Positions 8,776 to 17,841 of a stretch of 64,000 nt of DNA are shown here, in pieces. Positions within the stretch are counted from its first letter, which is position 1. The number at the start of each line of letters is the position of its first letter. The translations under genes were made by a program, and so were the position numbers. Source of the stretch: Thalassotalea sediminis (GTDB lineage: Bacteria > Pseudomonadota > Gammaproteobacteria > Enterobacterales > Alteromonadaceae); NCBI RefSeq assembly GCF_030295915.1, contig NZ_AP027361.1, forward strand, positions 1,426,001 through 1,490,000, in the 5' to 3' direction. The notes beneath the pieces are model-generated. The model did not search any database. It had not been told where the DNA came from and was given only the letters and a program-made list of their open reading frames with translations.

Positions 8776-9375
8776 CTAAATTAAAGCCGCTGTAACCACA
8801 TATCGCCAAGTTGTGTTTGGTGCGATGGCATCGAATGGAAAACACGTAATCAACGTCAATGTATCTTCAATAGTTGGTGCTGTTACCGCCATATTTTGTT
8901 CATTAACAACATTGACATTTGTTACTTGATAATTGAACTGACCCACACGTGTTTCAACCTTTATTATATCGCCAATAGTAATGTTAGCTAGATTTGCAAA
9001 ATGCGTATCTCTATGCCCGGCGATAACGGTATTCCCGCCTTTACCCGGTAATGGTGTGCTGCTCATATGTCCAGGACCAAAAGCAAGTGTGCGCCCAGTT
9101 GCACCTGCGAGTAAATAGAAATTTTTATCAAGTAAGGTTATCTTTGCAACAGGGTAAGTATCTGCCCATGACCAGGGCGGATGAGCCTCACCTGTTGCTT
9201 TTGCTTGTATCCATGCTTCTTTAATTAATACTTGCGCCAATAAAGCTTTAGCATGAATGTAGCCACTTGATGCCAGTAAATAAGTACTGATAGTAAAGCC
9301 ACAAAGCATGATTAATTTAATTCTGTTTAAACGCCATTTTGCTATTAATGGCGTTTGTTTAATAAACGGAAACAT
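8776..9375 (-). CDS. class GN sortase
   Basis: Sortase transpeptidase of the Gram-negative class GN, anchored in the inner membrane by one N-terminal segment (about residues 19-38) with the catalytic domain in the periplasm. The catalytic residues are His121 in AGHRDTH, Cys178 in LITCFPF and Arg191 in TTWRY. Length (199 residues) is typical. It overlaps the 3' end of its upstream neighbour by 31 bases. That neighbour encodes the VIT/vWA protein with a C-terminal LPQTA sorting signal, so enzyme and substrate are made together. Class GN sortases usually serve this single dedicated target. What the product is attached to is not known. Confidence 0.93.
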   Translation of the reverse strand: MFPFIKQTPLIAKWRLNRIKLIMLCGFTISTYLLASSGYIHAKALLAQVLIKEAWIQAKATGEAHPPWSWADTYPVAKITLLDKNFYLLAGATGRTLAFGPGHMSSTPLPGKGGNTVIAGHRDTHFANLANITIGDIIKVETRVGQFNYQVTNVNVVNEQNMAVTAPTIEDTLTLITCFPFDAIAPNTTWRYVVTAALI

Positions 9376-11426
9376 AATGTAAACCCTAAGATTAACAAAG
9401 CTAAAACTGCTTGTAATGTCGCGGATGTCGCGGTTTGAGGTAGTACGCCTACTTGGCCATGTGGTCGATGGTTTTTTACTTGTCTGTCGTCGCTCATTTT
9501 TTGTGCTGTTGGTGTCACATCTATGGCTACTAGGCTAGTCATAGGGCTTACCAAGTGGTGTTTCATGGCTAATTGCAATATGTTTTGATTAACTGTATCT
9601 GCGTCTTCGCCTTTATACTTGTCTCTACTGAGTTGAGCAATTTTTCGTCGTGCCCATAAGGTAGATAACCCTGTCTGTTTACCACTGTTTTGTAATGCTA
9701 GGGTTTGTTGCCATTGTTGTTGACGCATTTGCCCCGTTACCTGCATTTCGGTAACCGGCTCTTGGCTAAAATAGCTTATCATGATCGGTTCACCTTGATA
9801 TAAATCAGGTAATTTTCGCGGATACATCTCTATAGTTTGATTAAAGTTTGCTTCAAGGTTCATGAGTACAGGGGAGCGTAGCTTACTAAATAGCGACTGC
9901 ATTTGTTGTTGTACACTATTTATCGAATTTACATAAGTGAAAGTACCTTTGCCCATGGTAGCAGCCTCGGTCATAAAGTAACTATTGGGTGCTGCGCCAA
10001 TACCAACGGTAAAGAGTCGACTACCCTGTATGTGTTTATCAATGTAAGAAAAAAGTGTTGCTTCGTTTCCAACGGCGCCATCTGTGATAAAAATCACTTG
10101 GCGTAATCGCTCCGTATTTTGTGCTTGTTGACCAAGTGCTAACTGTAAAGCTGATAGAATTTCAGTGCCACCATTAGCATTTAGCTGTTCAATAAAGGTT
10201 GATGCATTGCTTTTATTGATGTCTGAAGCAGGCACCGAGTGTTGATACACCTTATTGGCTGTTGTACTAAATTCAATAATGTTAAACGTATCTGTTTCTT
10301 TGAGCTCAGCTACCGCCGAAATTAATGCTTTTTTCGCCTGTTGAATCGAGGTTCCCGCCATGGAGCCAGACGTGTCGATAACAAAAATTACTTCGCGAGA
10401 TAACGATGCTGCAACAGTATTACTTGTTGATGGCATTAACATGATCATACCGTAGTGTTCTGTGTTGGCTGTTTGAATAAAGTGCGCCGCTGTAGGGGTA
10501 TTATGTGGAATTGCTTGCCAACGTAACAGGAAATCTCGGTTTGCAATCATGTCTTGTTCGAGCGACACCCTGTATTGTCCAGATGATATTTCATTTGTCA
10601 TGATAGGGTGGTGTTCACTAGATATGTCAGCGAGAGGAAACCCAGTATTAAGTGTTATATTAATGGCAACCTTGTGCATTGGCTGACTCGTTTCTGAATC
10701 GCTATCTTGCCTATTTTCGGTAAATGAAGGTTGAGTTAATCCCCAGCCATTTTCTTGTAAAGTTTGTTGCTCATCAGTTTTTTGGTTTGTTGGTAAATAG
10801 CGCTTTGTAATTGTTGTAGGAAAGCGAAGAGTGAAAGTATCGTTATTAAATGCCACTGTTTGTTGATATTCGATTGTCACGGTTATTTTTTCACCAGGCC
10901 CTATGTTAGCAACGTGATTTGTGAAAAGGTTTGGTCGGTTTTGTACCAGTAAACTTGCTTTTTTTCCTGTTGCTTTGGCCTGTTGATAGAGTTTCTTTGC
11001 TTTTTGTTTTGGATGAATCTGTCCAACAATTTTTCGCTCGCCAATGTGCATTGTTAAATGAACAATCGCGGCATTTTCGGGCAGTGGAAACGCGTAGATA
11101 CCATTGACCCAATCATCTGTTGGGTTTGAAAATTCCTGAGTAACAACTGCTCGTGCGACAAGTCCTGTGACGACGATATCAACATTTGTATCGATAAGCG
11201 GCGATAATAAGTAACCTGGCATGTTCGCTTGTTTTAGAAAGAAGCTGCCTTGTTCTACTTGCCCGTAATGTTCCACACGCACTAGGCTATCTGGCGTAGT
11301 ATGTGATTGGTAAGAAAGGTCCACTTTAAATTCGCTGTTACTATTTCTTCCATCGAGCAGAAATGACGCTGTACTTGCGATAATTAGCAGTGAAATAACA
11401 AGTAATATTCGGATGTGCGTAGTCAT
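9345..11426 (-). CDS. marine proteobacterial sortase target protein (VIT and vWA domains)
   Basis: Exported surface or periplasmic protein of 693 residues, resembling inter-alpha-trypsin-inhibitor heavy chains. It has an N-terminal export signal, a VIT domain (about residues 73-200) and a vWA domain (about 345-530) whose metal-binding DTSGS motif is at 351-355. The C-terminus has the tripartite sorting signal: LPQTA at 662-666, a hydrophobic helix, and a basic tail ending NKRH. The frame is open to a GTG at 11447, but the ATG at 11426 has GGAG six bases upstream and is preferred. The sortase gene follows and overlaps it. Confidence 0.92.
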   Translation of the reverse strand: MTTHIRILLVISLLIIASTASFLLDGRNSNSEFKVDLSYQSHTTPDSLVRVEHYGQVEQGSFFLKQANMPGYLLSPLIDTNVDIVVTGLVARAVVTQEFSNPTDDWVNGIYAFPLPENAAIVHLTMHIGERKIVGQIHPKQKAKKLYQQAKATGKKASLLVQNRPNLFTNHVANIGPGEKITVTIEYQQTVAFNNDTFTLRFPTTITKRYLPTNQKTDEQQTLQENGWGLTQPSFTENRQDSDSETSQPMHKVAINITLNTGFPLADISSEHHPIMTNEISSGQYRVSLEQDMIANRDFLLRWQAIPHNTPTAAHFIQTANTEHYGMIMLMPSTSNTVAASLSREVIFVIDTSGSMAGTSIQQAKKALISAVAELKETDTFNIIEFSTTANKVYQHSVPASDINKSNASTFIEQLNANGGTEILSALQLALGQQAQNTERLRQVIFITDGAVGNEATLFSYIDKHIQGSRLFTVGIGAAPNSYFMTEAATMGKGTFTYVNSINSVQQQMQSLFSKLRSPVLMNLEANFNQTIEMYPRKLPDLYQGEPIMISYFSQEPVTEMQVTGQMRQQQWQQTLALQNSGKQTGLSTLWARRKIAQLSRDKYKGEDADTVNQNILQLAMKHHLVSPMTSLVAIDVTPTAQKMSDDRQVKNHRPHGQVGVLPQTATSATLQAVLALLILGFTLCFRLLNKRH

Positions 11427-11596
11427 GATGTTCTCCATTTTTATCACGCTAATTAAACCTTAATTTTGTGGCTAATTTAGGTAGTAAAAATGGCAATGTA
11501 ACGAGCAATAATGGCAGAAAAGAGGCAAAGGGTTAGTAAAGGTTTCCATTAACCATTTATATAAAAGTGTCAACAGTATCGATTTTAGGGGCAATA

Positions 11597-11622
11597 AGGG
11601 CTGCAATGTCTATTGCTGCCCT
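11597..11622 (-). terminator. hairpin after the TonB-dependent receptor gene
   Basis: AGGGCTGCAAT (11597-11607) can pair with ATTGCTGCCCT (11612-11622) with one mismatch across a 4-nt loop. It lies 31 bases after the receptor stop codon. The transcript lacks a clear U-run after the stem, so termination is uncertain. Confidence 0.4.
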
Positions 11623-11652
11623 TTAATTATTATAGAAAGGTATAAAAGGAAG

Positions 11653-13683
11653 TTAGAATAAGTAGGTTACACTTACGCGAAAGGTTCTTGGTTCAATAGG
11701 GTGATAGTGAATGTCTTCTTCACCGGAAGCACTTTCTCCCGATAAACGACTTTCATATAAATAATCAATATCGTGATCAGTGCTATCGAGTAGATTTAAT
11801 ACCGATAAACTAAACTTCCAATCTTCTAATAAATATTGCGCCTTGGCATTGACGACACTAAAGGTGTTCGATTGCGTATCTTTAAAACTGTCTAACGTTC
11901 GTTTACCAAAGTGTCGAAGTCTAAGCCCTGTATTTATATTGTCATTGATGTGCCAGTTAATACCAAAACTTGCAACAAAAGGCAGGGAACCTTCAATATA
12001 GTTGCCTTCATTGGCTTCGTTTTCAGTAAAGCGTGAACGTGTCCATGCAAGTTCAAGATCGGCAACAATTTGTGGTGTTAACCAGTATAACGTTGTGAAT
12101 TCTGCACCATAACGTTTTGATGCTCGACTTGGCTCGGTATTACCAGCGTCACCAACAAAAACAAGCTCTGAGTCATTTTCTAACCACCATAGTGAAAATG
12201 ACGCATTATAGTTTTCATAGTCAGCAACCCGTATGCCAAATTCTGCACCTTGTCCTTGTACGAGTAGGTCAACTTTTTCTGCGGCATCTCCCGATAATGG
12301 ATCGACAGTTATTGTTGCGCCACGCGCATCATTTGAATGAAATGACTGTCCCCAGTTTGCATAGGCTTGCCACGTTTCATTAAATTGATAGCTAAGGCCA
12401 GCTTTAAAATTGGTTATACTATCGCTGTCTTCACCACTATTTGACATCAGCTGACTATTAACATCAACGTTCATATAGTCATGACGCACACCGGCATTAA
12501 CCGAAAGATTGTCATTAATATCAGCGTTAACTTGATAAAAAGCACTTATCGAGTATTGATCTACAGCGTCTGAACGTACATTTGATAGTCGCTTTCTTGC
12601 TCGAGTTTTATAAAGGCCCACTTCAGCGATATCGTCAACGCGAAAATCTATACCAAGACTATGATGAATGTGACTATTGCCGTATTGTTGGTTAAACAAT
12701 TTAACTAAATTTGCGCCAAAAACCTTTCTATCATCCACTTGTTCAAACTGATCACCATTAACGGGATCTTCTAGAAAATAGGTAAAGTTTGAATAGAGAT
12801 TCAGTGAACTTGCAATTGCATAGGCAGAAATAGCCCAATCATCATTGCGCCAGTTTGCTGATAAACTAAAACGATCTGAATCGCCACCTACGGTCTTATC
12901 AATAGAACCAAGTTCGTCAATTAAGTTTTTATTTACCGCGCGAGATGGGATTTGGTCTGCGGCATTCCAACTATTTTCATAACCTAAAAAAGTGAGGTTA
13001 AATACGCCATCTAAGAGTTTTTGTTGATAACGAAGCATGACATTCTTTTTATTAACGTCTTCATTAATATTCGTCCAAGGGCCATCGTATTGTTGCCATT
13101 CAGCGCCTACAGCAATATTGCCATTTTGCGTTTTAATGTTTTGACCCACCACACCACGACGGTATCCATCTTGTCCGACTTCTAGTTTGGCAAAGGGATT
13201 GATAAAGTCAGACATTAATGCAAAATATGCAGAGCCTGCGGTTGAAAAATCACCTTGCGCGCTCTGATAAGGCCCTTTTTGATAATGAATACTTTCAACA
13301 AATTCAGGTGTAATAAAATTTAGATCTGCGTAGCCTTGCCCATGGCCATGTGTACGCATATTAACTGGCATACCATCAACGTATGTGCTGAAGTCGGTGC
13401 CATGATCTAAATTAAAACCTCGTAAGAAGTATTGATTGGCTTTGCCTGAACCGCTGTGCTGCGTGACTACCATGCCAGGCACGAACTCTAGTATTTCACC
13501 TGAACGTAAAATGGGGCGTTGCGCTATATCGCCATATCCAACTAAGCCCTCAGAGGCTGACATGGTTTCACCAACGAGATTTGCGCGCTTACCAAACACA
13601 ACAAAATGTTCAAGACCTGAGGTGTCTGCAATGGTTGAAGACGAAAGTGCAAGTAAGGCAACAGTAATAATATTTTTCTTCAT
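11653..13683 (-). CDS. TonB-dependent outer membrane receptor
   Basis: A 676-residue outer membrane receptor for TonB-driven uptake. It has a signal peptide (residues 1-19, cleavage near TIA-DTS), a plug domain (about 35-150) with RGFNLDHGTDFSTYVDGMPVN, and a beta-barrel with alternating strands ending in a terminal phenylalanine (SVTYLF), the assembly signal. The plug has a His-rich loop around MRTHGHGQGYADLN. No obvious TonB box is seen between the signal peptide and the plug. Ligand is not identifiable: neighbours do not include a clear transport or utilisation operon. Confidence 0.9.
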   Translation of the reverse strand: MKKNIITVALLALSSSTIADTSGLEHFVVFGKRANLVGETMSASEGLVGYGDIAQRPILRSGEILEFVPGMVVTQHSGSGKANQYFLRGFNLDHGTDFSTYVDGMPVNMRTHGHGQGYADLNFITPEFVESIHYQKGPYQSAQGDFSTAGSAYFALMSDFINPFAKLEVGQDGYRRGVVGQNIKTQNGNIAVGAEWQQYDGPWTNINEDVNKKNVMLRYQQKLLDGVFNLTFLGYENSWNAADQIPSRAVNKNLIDELGSIDKTVGGDSDRFSLSANWRNDDWAISAYAIASSLNLYSNFTYFLEDPVNGDQFEQVDDRKVFGANLVKLFNQQYGNSHIHHSLGIDFRVDDIAEVGLYKTRARKRLSNVRSDAVDQYSISAFYQVNADINDNLSVNAGVRHDYMNVDVNSQLMSNSGEDSDSITNFKAGLSYQFNETWQAYANWGQSFHSNDARGATITVDPLSGDAAEKVDLLVQGQGAEFGIRVADYENYNASFSLWWLENDSELVFVGDAGNTEPSRASKRYGAEFTTLYWLTPQIVADLELAWTRSRFTENEANEGNYIEGSLPFVASFGINWHINDNINTGLRLRHFGKRTLDSFKDTQSNTFSVVNAKAQYLLEDWKFSLSVLNLLDSTDHDIDYLYESRLSGESASGEEDIHYHPIEPRTFRVSVTYLF

Positions 13684-13891
13684 TTAAGAATAACCAACGA
13701 CTAAGAGAGAATGCAAAAAGATATGCAATGTTAGTAAAGGCGGCAATTTATCAAATAATGAAAATATTGTTAACGATAAGGCGAGTAACAGCCTGTTTTT
13801 TGCGTTGTTTTACTGATAAACGCAATATTAACCAGGGTAAATTGGTGAGGCTGTTTCGTAGCTTGTTTAAACTTCTCGTGATGAACCGTCA

Positions 13892-14674
13892 TTATTTGAA
13901 TGGCATATTTTTACCATTCGCGCGTTTAACCGCAATGGATTGGTTTTTACCTAGAATGATTTTAATTTGTCGCCATGTTTCAGCCATTAAAAAACGGGCA
14001 CTACTTTTGTGCCATTGTTGGTTATAAAGGTGTTTGCAGTGTTTTAAAACATCAGGAGATGTTTGTAACAACTTTTCTGCAAAAGCCTTGGCTGCTTCAT
14101 TTGGATCAGCGGATAATTCAGTCACTAAATTGTGCGCTAATGCTTGTTCACCTGACAATATTTCTGCGGTCATCACTAGTTTTTTTGCCTGATCTATTGG
14201 TACTAATTGAGAGAGTGGTTTATTGCCTGCCATATCGGGTATAAGTCCCCATTTTGCTTCCATAATGCTCATAGAGGCATCAGGCGTGGCAATACGAAAA
14301 TCGGCACCCAAAGCGATTTGCATACCTCCACCCCAACATCGACCATGTATCGCGGCAATAACTGGTACATTTAAGCTTTGCCAACGATAGGATATTTTTT
14401 GCGCGAGGTTAGCGCGAAAAGGTAGAACTTTAAACAGCAGTTTAATTGCATTACTTTTATTCACCATGACCGATTTTATATCGAGCCCGGTGCAAAAATC
14501 GACACCACTGCCATTTAGGATAACTACACGAACATGTTTGTGTTGTTTAATTTGACTGATGGTTTTGTCTATAGACTTAAACATTGTCATGTCTAAGGCA
14601 TTATGTTTTTCTGGACGAGCAAGTGTTACCCATGCAATGCCCTGATCATCAATGTCTAACTTTACTGATGTCAT
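13892..14674 (-). CDS. crotonase / enoyl-CoA hydratase family protein
   Basis: A 260-residue crotonase-fold enzyme acting on an acyl-CoA. The oxyanion-hole regions are visible as DFCTGLDIKS (about residues 60-69) and HGRCWGGGMQIALGAD (about 110-125). At the position of the first hydratase glutamate (crotonase Glu144) there is Gln. The second acidic site has MEAKWGLIPDMAG, where Glu and Asp are eight residues apart as in delta-3,5-delta-2,4-dienoyl-CoA isomerase. An isomerase or another crotonase reaction is therefore more likely than classical hydration. It is not in a beta-oxidation operon. Confidence 0.85.
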   Translation of the reverse strand: MTSVKLDIDDQGIAWVTLARPEKHNALDMTMFKSIDKTISQIKQHKHVRVVILNGSGVDFCTGLDIKSVMVNKSNAIKLLFKVLPFRANLAQKISYRWQSLNVPVIAAIHGRCWGGGMQIALGADFRIATPDASMSIMEAKWGLIPDMAGNKPLSQLVPIDQAKKLVMTAEILSGEQALAHNLVTELSADPNEAAKAFAEKLLQTSPDVLKHCKHLYNQQWHKSSARFLMAETWRQIKIILGKNQSIAVKRANGKNMPFK

Positions 14675-14952
14675 ATTATTCTCGTTAAATTTTTTATTAA
14701 ACGATAACTGATGTTTTAACAGAAGGCGATTAAAACTATGTGTAAAGCGTCGTTAGCCTATCAATGTAATCTTGCATTGATTTGCTGTGAGTATTTGCAT
14801 ATTGAATTAACTTTGAATATCACCAATACTGACTGTTCACGTAAGCATTAACTTCATGTATGGCAGATTGGCTTATTACTCAAAACTTAATAACGTATGT
14901 AACCTTAACGCCCTCAATCTAGATTTTATAACGACAATATAAGGGAATTTCA

Positions 14953-15651
14953 TTGAAAACAATAGGCATGCTAGGCGGCATGAGTTGGGAATCAACAACC
15001 AATTATTATAAAGCGATCAACGAAGGGGTTAAATCTGCGTTGGGCGGCTTGCACTCAGCAAGGATATGTTTGTATAGCGTTGATTTTCATGAGATTGAAC
15101 AGCTACAACATGCAGGGAAGTGGGATGAACTAGCGTTGCGCTTGTCTGAAGCTGCGATGTCTGTTTCTGCGGGTGGTGCTGATTTTCTTATTATTTGTAC
15201 TAACACCATGCATAAAGTGGTACCTGAAATAGAAGCAAGGGTAGCATTACCCATTTTGCATATCGCCGATGCTACCGCACAAAAGTTGCAAGCAGACGGT
15301 ATAAGTAAAGTTGGTTTATTGGGCACACGCTTTACTATGGAGCAAGACTTTTATAAACAGCGCTTAATTAATAAGTACGCAATCAATGTAATAACGCCTA
15401 ATACAGATGATCAAAGTATCGTTCATCGAATTATCTATGAGGAGTTGTGCTTAGGGGTTATTGAGGAGGCTTCGAGACAACAGTACATCACTATTATTGA
15501 TAAACTGTATCGTCAAGGCGCAGAAGCCATCATACTTGGCTGTACTGAAATTTCGCTGCTTATAGAGCAACACCATACAGCGGTGCCTTTATATGACACG
15601 ACTGCAATTCATGCTGAAAGCGCTGTAAAATTAGCCTTGGATGATAATTAA
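14953..15651 (+). CDS. aspartate/glutamate racemase family protein (YgeA-like)
   Basis: A 232-residue cofactor-independent amino-acid racemase of the Asp/Glu racemase superfamily. Both catalytic cysteines are present: Cys82 in ICTNTMHK and Cys197 in LGCTEI. The N-terminal IGMLGGMSWESTTNYY is the YgeA-type signature. Related enzymes have broad amino-acid racemase activity, so the natural substrate is uncertain. The start is a TTG at 14953, supported by AAGGGA at 14941-14946, and no earlier ATG in frame fits the family. Confidence 0.88.
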   Translation: MKTIGMLGGMSWESTTNYYKAINEGVKSALGGLHSARICLYSVDFHEIEQLQHAGKWDELALRLSEAAMSVSAGGADFLIICTNTMHKVVPEIEARVALPILHIADATAQKLQADGISKVGLLGTRFTMEQDFYKQRLINKYAINVITPNTDDQSIVHRIIYEELCLGVIEEASRQQYITIIDKLYRQGAEAIILGCTEISLLIEQHHTAVPLYDTTAIHAESAVKLALDDN

Positions 15652-15785
15652 CGCTCTTTATTAGAGATGTGTAAATATAGATCTAATAACTGTATGGATG
15701 TGTGAATTGATGCTACGCTCATTAGTACATAATTATATTATGGCTTTATATTAACTTGTTATTTTTCAAACAATAAGGATGTACA

Positions 15786-16469
15786 GTGTTGCCCAACATA
15801 CGCAGTAAAATTATCGCGGTTATTACAATATTGCTTTGTATTGCAGTTGCTATTTTCTATTATAGTCAACGAGAAGCTGAGCTCCCGCCAATGACCGTTA
15901 AGGAGAAGAAAGCAAGGTTTATTTCCTTGATCCTACCTGCAGTAGATACCGTTTATGCAAAACTCATGACACGCTATGAAAATGTAAAGGCAACGATAGA
16001 TAACGGGAAAAGTAGTGAGCGTATCGAAAAATTAAAAAAAGAGTATAAAGTAACAAGTAATGAAGCGTTACTTGCTGCGCTTAAGCCTCACCCCAAAAGT
16101 ATTGCTATTGCGCAAGCTGCAATGGAAAGCTCGTGGGCAACCTCACGTTTTTTTCGTAAAGCCAACAATGTTTTTGGTGTATGGTCTTTTGACGAAGACG
16201 AACCGCGTGTGCCAGCTTTACAAAAGCGTGGTGATAAAACCATTTGGGTTAAAAAGTACGCGTCAATAGAAGACGCTGTGTATGATTATTACCGTACATT
16301 AGCACGCGGGCGAGCTTTTAAAGAGTTTCGACAACTTAACGCAACAACAAATGATCCTTTTGCATTGGTCACGAAGTTAGACAAGTATTCAGAAAAAGGC
16401 AGTGCTTATGGTGAAGAACTTGCTGAAATTATCCAATATAATAATTTTGATGATTATGATGAGAGTTAA
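15786..16469 (+). CDS. Bax-like glucosaminidase-domain peptidoglycan hydrolase
   Basis: Membrane-anchored peptidoglycan hydrolase of 227 residues. A single N-terminal transmembrane segment (about residues 8-27) is followed by a periplasmic linker and a glucosaminidase (Bax-type) domain (about 85-215). The likely catalytic glutamate is Glu114 in AAMESSWATSRFF. The downstream NNVFGVWSF, and the DYYRTLARGRAFKEFR region, match the family. A GTG at 15786 (followed by TTG) is the start, with AAGGA at 15775-15779 six bases before it. It converges on a solute-binding protein gene. Confidence 0.86.
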   Translation: MLPNIRSKIIAVITILLCIAVAIFYYSQREAELPPMTVKEKKARFISLILPAVDTVYAKLMTRYENVKATIDNGKSSERIEKLKKEYKVTSNEALLAALKPHPKSIAIAQAAMESSWATSRFFRKANNVFGVWSFDEDEPRVPALQKRGDKTIWVKKYASIEDAVYDYYRTLARGRAFKEFRQLNATTNDPFALVTKLDKYSEKGSAYGEELAEIIQYNNFDDYDES

Positions 16470-16476
16470 TGGTTGA

Positions 16477-17241
16477 TTAATGTGATTTTTGCCAATCGGT
16501 TAATCCGTATTTTTGTAGAATTTTATCGAATTCTCCTGAGCCCCTCAGTTTTTTGGTGCCTTCATCTATCATGTGAATGATTTCTTTTGCTCTTTTACTG
16601 TCAGGAGTACATGCGATATAGATAGGTGATTGTTTACCAACAGTTCCTGCTAACTTTATTTTATTACTAATGTTTAAGGACTTTAACTTTGCTGCCATTA
16701 CTAGCGGGTTTTCTATGATCGTATCGATACGTTCGTGCTGTAATTTTTTAATGTTAGATTGAAGCGGATTCTTTCCACTAACTGCTTTATAGATGTTTGA
16801 AGAGGTATTAATGTGGTGGTTTATCTCGTCACTGCTATAGGCATAACCTGTAATTATTCCAACTTGTCTATTTTTTAAAGACGCGACAGAAGTAAAAATA
16901 AATGGATCATCTGAAAGAACATATACACCTGTGTTTACTAACCCCCAATGGTGTTTGGGAAACGTAAAATCAGGTGCATCTTTAACATAGGCTCCTACAA
17001 CACAATCGTGTATTCCTTGTTCAACCTCTAACAGCGCTCTTTTCCATGGTGCTACATCATAGTCAACTGTGTGTCCGTATAAAGCAAATACGCTGTTGGC
17101 TAAATCTATCATATAACCTTGCTTATCACTGTTTGGCTGCCCGTTTATTGGGTACCAAGCATCTGCGCGAATAGATATTTCGTCAGCATTACTTTGTACT
17201 GTTAAAACACTTAAGAATAATAAGGTATACAGAGCTCTCAT
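16477..17241 (-). CDS. periplasmic substrate-binding protein, SBP_bac_3-like
   Basis: A 254-residue exported solute-binding-type protein. A signal peptide (about residues 1-19, TVQSNA-DEI) is followed by a two-lobe binding domain resembling extracellular amino-acid-binding proteins, with WYPINGQP near the N-terminus, the hinge strand RQVGIITGYAYSSDEI and the C-terminal GSGEFDKILQKYGL. No permease or ATPase gene is adjacent. In marine gammaproteobacteria, orphan proteins of this kind are common, and some act as ligand-sensing partners rather than in transport. Ligand unknown. Confidence 0.8.
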   Translation of the reverse strand: MRALYTLLFLSVLTVQSNADEISIRADAWYPINGQPNSDKQGYMIDLANSVFALYGHTVDYDVAPWKRALLEVEQGIHDCVVGAYVKDAPDFTFPKHHWGLVNTGVYVLSDDPFIFTSVASLKNRQVGIITGYAYSSDEINHHINTSSNIYKAVSGKNPLQSNIKKLQHERIDTIIENPLVMAAKLKSLNISNKIKLAGTVGKQSPIYIACTPDSKRAKEIIHMIDEGTKKLRGSGEFDKILQKYGLTDWQKSH

Positions 17242-17406
17242 GAAACTGATTCATTAATAGTTACCTACTATTAACTGTGGCACAGCGAGTGTTATAAATC
17301 AAAAGCCTTTTAGATGGCATTATTTTCACTAAAAAATGTAAAAGTATGATCTTAGGTTGTCTTTATTGCGTAAACCTCTTTAAAGAGTTAGACATGAAAA
17401 GTCGAC

Positions 17407-17841
17407 ATGAACCATACGGTTTTAACAATTTTCTATGATGGTCAATGTCCGCTTTGTTGTGCAGAGATGGACAGTTTAAAGCGACATGACAAGAACAATG
17501 CAATTAAGCTTGTTAATTTGCATCAAGCAGGCTTTGCTACAAATTATCCTCGCATAAACAAAAAAGAGGCAATGCAGATATTGCATGGTGAATATCAAGG
17601 AGAAACGTTAAAGGCGTTAGCGGTAACTCATAGGGCATGGACACTCGTTGGAAAGGGACTATATGTTGCACCATTGACGTTCCCCATTGTGAAACAATTA
17701 GCGCATGTTGGCTATTTATTCATGGCAAAATATCGTCACCCTGTCTCTTCATTTTTTCATCGTTATTTTGGTATAGGAAAAGCACATTGTGAAAACGGAA
17801 CCTGCTCAACAACAAGCAATTCTGATCATCGGCGCAAATAG
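17407..17841 (+). CDS. DUF393 (DCC family) thiol-disulfide oxidoreductase
   Basis: A 144-residue protein of the DUF393/YuxK family, named for its conserved D-x-x-C-x-x-C motif. Here the sequence YDGQCPLC has the redox-type CPLC at residues 14-17, near the N-terminus as in a thioredoxin-like fold. A mildly hydrophobic C-terminal part follows (about 95-120). The extreme C-terminus has further cysteines (HCENGTC). Substrates of the family are not established. Its last 53 bases overlap the SDR gene that follows in another frame. Confidence 0.82.
   Translation: MNHTVLTIFYDGQCPLCCAEMDSLKRHDKNNAIKLVNLHQAGFATNYPRINKKEAMQILHGEYQGETLKALAVTHRAWTLVGKGLYVAPLTFPIVKQLAHVGYLFMAKYRHPVSSFFHRYFGIGKAHCENGTCSTTSNSDHRRK

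Noticed and set aside
9903..10106. 67-residue plus-strand frame inside the VIT/vWA protein gene
   Set aside because: It lies wholly within a well-supported gene on the other strand and has no ribosome site or family resemblance.
13728..14027. 99-residue plus-strand frame across the TonB receptor/crotonase gap
   Set aside because: It overlaps the crotonase gene on the opposite strand, has no signal or motif, and is Cys/Arg-rich in a way typical of antisense frames.
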